The position numbers were made by a program, and so were the translations under genes. A DNA stretch of 64,000 nt from Planctomycetota bacterium (GTDB lineage Bacteria; Planctomycetota; Phycisphaerae; Phycisphaerales; UBA1924). The DNA lies in NCBI GenBank assembly GCA_018968885.1, contig JAGWZK010000016.1:24602-88601 (forward strand), in the 5' to 3' direction. Positions 62,732-64,000 of the stretch are shown piece by piece. Position 1 is the stretch's first letter. The number at the start of each line of letters is the position of its first letter. Below the pieces are notes generated by a model. That model was given only the letters and a program-made list of their open reading frames with translations. It was not told the origin of the DNA and did not search any database.

Positions 62732-63589
62732 TTAATCATTAGCGCGAAGACCGGGGCCAGGCCTCACCACAATCGCCTTGGTGTACGCCACTTCAAAGCC
62801 CATTCTTCGCGCATTCCGCTCCGTCGCCACGCCCGGACGAGCCGAGATCGTCGCGAATTGAGCCCCATCAGCCCTTGCCAGCTTCAGACGCTCAGCGATC
62901 ATCGCCTGTTGAATGCCACGCTTGCGATACTCGGGCAACACGCTCAATCCAAAGAGAATCGCCATGCTGTGCGAGGTGTGATGCGCCTCCTTTCGCAGCG
63001 TCAGACGCGCCGATTCGGTGCATCCCCCTCCCACCACGCGATCACCATCCATCGCTGCAAGCGCGATGCAGTTGTCTTCTCGCACCACCCGCATCCACAG
63101 CTCAATATCTTCCTTGGGTGGGGGCGTCGGATGTGTGAACCCGGCACAGATCGCCTGCGCATACGCCCGCACCGCCGCGCCGTCGTAGCGATCAACCCTC
63201 ACGATCGTGATTCCATCACCCAAGGGCTGCGGCGCTGATCGCGCTGGGCTCGTCACCAGATCCGCGACAAAGACATTCTCAAAAGTGCGAATCACAAACC
63301 CCGCTTTGCCGAGCTCATTCCACGTCGAAGGATGCGCGAAAGGACACACCTCGGCTCGCGGCTCAATCCCCTTCTCTTCAAACCACGCGATCAACGCATC
63401 AACATCCGCCGCCGTCACGGGCGTGGTCGCTCCCAACCCCATCCCCAATCCACTCGTGGTATTGATCCACGTGCCGGGATCGCCGCGCGTCAGCAATCCA
63501 CCCGCAAGCCGCCGACTTTCCGGCGCAATCACCTCCAAGGCGTTGCACAGCCGCCCCTCTTCCAGCATCGCAATGTCGGAAAGTTCCAT
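62732..63589 (-). CDS. GNAT N-acetyltransferase, two-part
   Basis: About 285 residues from the ATG at 63589 (a GTG three bases earlier is possible). The N-terminal ~130 residues form a degenerate domain and the C-terminal part is a GNAT domain with 'LFGLSVLPEYRKRGIQQAMI' and 'TISARPGVATERNARRMGFE'. The two-domain layout is common in bacterial acetyltransferases that arose by duplication. Substrate unknown. Confidence 0.82.
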   Translation of the reverse strand: MELSDIAMLEEGRLCNALEVIAPESRRLAGGLLTRGDPGTWINTTSGLGMGLGATTPVTAADVDALIAWFEEKGIEPRAEVCPFAHPSTWNELGKAGFVIRTFENVFVADLVTSPARSAPQPLGDGITIVRVDRYDGAAVRAYAQAICAGFTHPTPPPKEDIELWMRVVREDNCIALAAMDGDRVVGGGCTESARLTLRKEAHHTSHSMAILFGLSVLPEYRKRGIQQAMIAERLKLARADGAQFATISARPGVATERNARRMGFEVAYTKAIVVRPGPGLRAND

Positions 63590-63604
63590 CACGTGTTTGG
63601 TGTC

Positions 63605-63880
63605 TCACGCTTTGGGGACATAGAACGACAGATGCAGTTCCGCGTGCCGCAGATGCCCCGCAATCCACTCTTGATGTGTGAGCTTTCCGAAGATGGGGTG
63701 GATCAATGTTGGCGGCTCGGTGGCCAATCGCCGCCACAGATGCAGGCAACGCGTTGCCCCCTCATCCAACCCCACTTCGTGCGCCGCCTTGGTGCCCCCC
63801 TCGATTCCCGGGATGTGATATCCCGCAGGCAACGCTCGCTTGAGAAACGTCCCCTTGAAGAACTTGAGTGCTCTGTCCAA
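63605..63880 (-). CDS. DUF1569-like protein, apparently lacking its N-terminus
   Basis: 91 residues from a TTG at 63880. The C-terminal part, 'HPIFGKLTHQEWIAGHLRHA' and 'ELHLSFYVP', is the DUF1569 (DinB-like four-helix) ending with its conserved His. Family members are near 150 residues and start with a Trp/His helix that would bind metal; here that first ~50 residues are absent and the frame upstream runs into another gene's end. It may be a remnant or may use a non-standard start. Confidence 0.5.
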   Translation of the reverse strand: MDRALKFFKGTFLKRALPAGYHIPGIEGGTKAAHEVGLDEGATRCLHLWRRLATEPPTLIHPIFGKLTHQEWIAGHLRHAELHLSFYVPKA

Positions 63881-63905
63881 AACCGTCTTGGACGAATGAG
63901 TCCAG

Positions 63906-64000
63906 CTACACCTTGATGGCGTAGGCAGCCACCTTGAGTGCGGCTTCGGCGAAGAGGGTGTTCTGCTTTCGGCTTCGCAGGGTTGATCCAGTCGTGCGTT
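63906..64000 (-). CDS. C-terminal end of an unidentified gene (5' part outside window)
   Basis: 31 codons from the window edge to a TAG at 63906, ending 'NTLFAEAALKVAAYAIKV'. The composition is protein-like. Too short for a family call. It ends 25 bases before the TTG of the DUF1569-like frame. Confidence 0.4.
   Translation of the reverse strand, partial: RTTGSTLRSRKQNTLFAEAALKVAAYAIKV

Noticed and set aside
1..64000. CRISPR arrays, insertion sequences, prophage or conjugation genes
   Set aside because: No regularly spaced repeats, transposase motifs or phage structural genes could be read anywhere in the window.

Overview
The window looks like a chromosomal segment of a planctomycete, most likely class Phycisphaerae. 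The evidence is indirect but consistent. Five secreted proteins end in a GC-type dockerin module with a terminal Gly-Cys. Two proteins start with a pseudopilin-like N-terminus typical of planctomycete prepilin-type proteins. One membrane protein ends in a four-cysteine zinc ribbon of a kind common in this group, and a carotenoid cluster carries paired desaturases with an aldehyde dehydrogenase. I see no insertion sequence, prophage or CRISPR array. Many long open frames lie antisense to real genes; I treat them as shadows of the codon bias.

Layout. (1) 1-15219, minus strand: a flagellar basal-body and export operon. In transcription order it has a TPR membrane protein, a FlgN-like chaperone, a soluble histidine kinase, a sigma-54 response regulator, FlgB, FlgC, FliE, FliF, FliG, FliH, FliI, FliJ, a MotE-like protein, FliK, FlgD and a TIGR02530-like protein cut by the window edge. 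A good -24/-12 promoter lies just before flgB, so the kinase/regulator pair probably switches on the genes downstream of it. (2) 15.4-22.7 kb: ClpX, small membrane and unknown proteins, a HAD phosphatase, acylphosphatase, a secreted PQQ-like propeller with a GC-dockerin, a DUF6265-like lipoprotein and tRNA-Ala(CGC). (3) 23.0-25.9 kb: a complete zinc/manganese-type ABC importer. (4) 25.9-38.7 kb: a polysaccharide-use locus. It holds a clan-A glycoside hydrolase, a LacI regulator, a pseudopilin-like protein, a free-standing binding-module protein with a GC-dockerin, a sugar ABC transporter without its ATPase, GH1 and GH16. The enzymes suggest import and breakdown of a beta-glucan such as laminarin; this is inference.

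(5) 38.7-53.9 kb: housekeeping genes (dnaB, pdxH, rlmN, rarA, an acyltransferase, PilZ, a DPP-IV-type peptidase, YceI, gatB) and a MarR/flavodoxin pair with paired operators around its promoter. (6) 53.9-59.6 kb: a carotenoid cluster (acyltransferase, two CrtI/CrtN-type oxidoreductases, aldehyde dehydrogenase), which looks like the C30 diapocarotenoic-acid route. (7) 59.8-64.0 kb: two paralogous secreted DNRLRE-like GC-dockerin proteins with a strong terminator, a small membrane protein, two GNAT acetyltransferases, an N-terminally shortened DUF1569-like frame and the tail of one more gene.

The best candidates for novelty are the GC-dockerin family, in which four of the five modules have two calcium-loop-like repeats at an exact 27-residue period and all five end in Gly-Cys, and the set of related palindromes around the LacI regulator. 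Both rest on what can be read in the sequence; protein functions are assigned by recognised motifs only, as no searches could be run.
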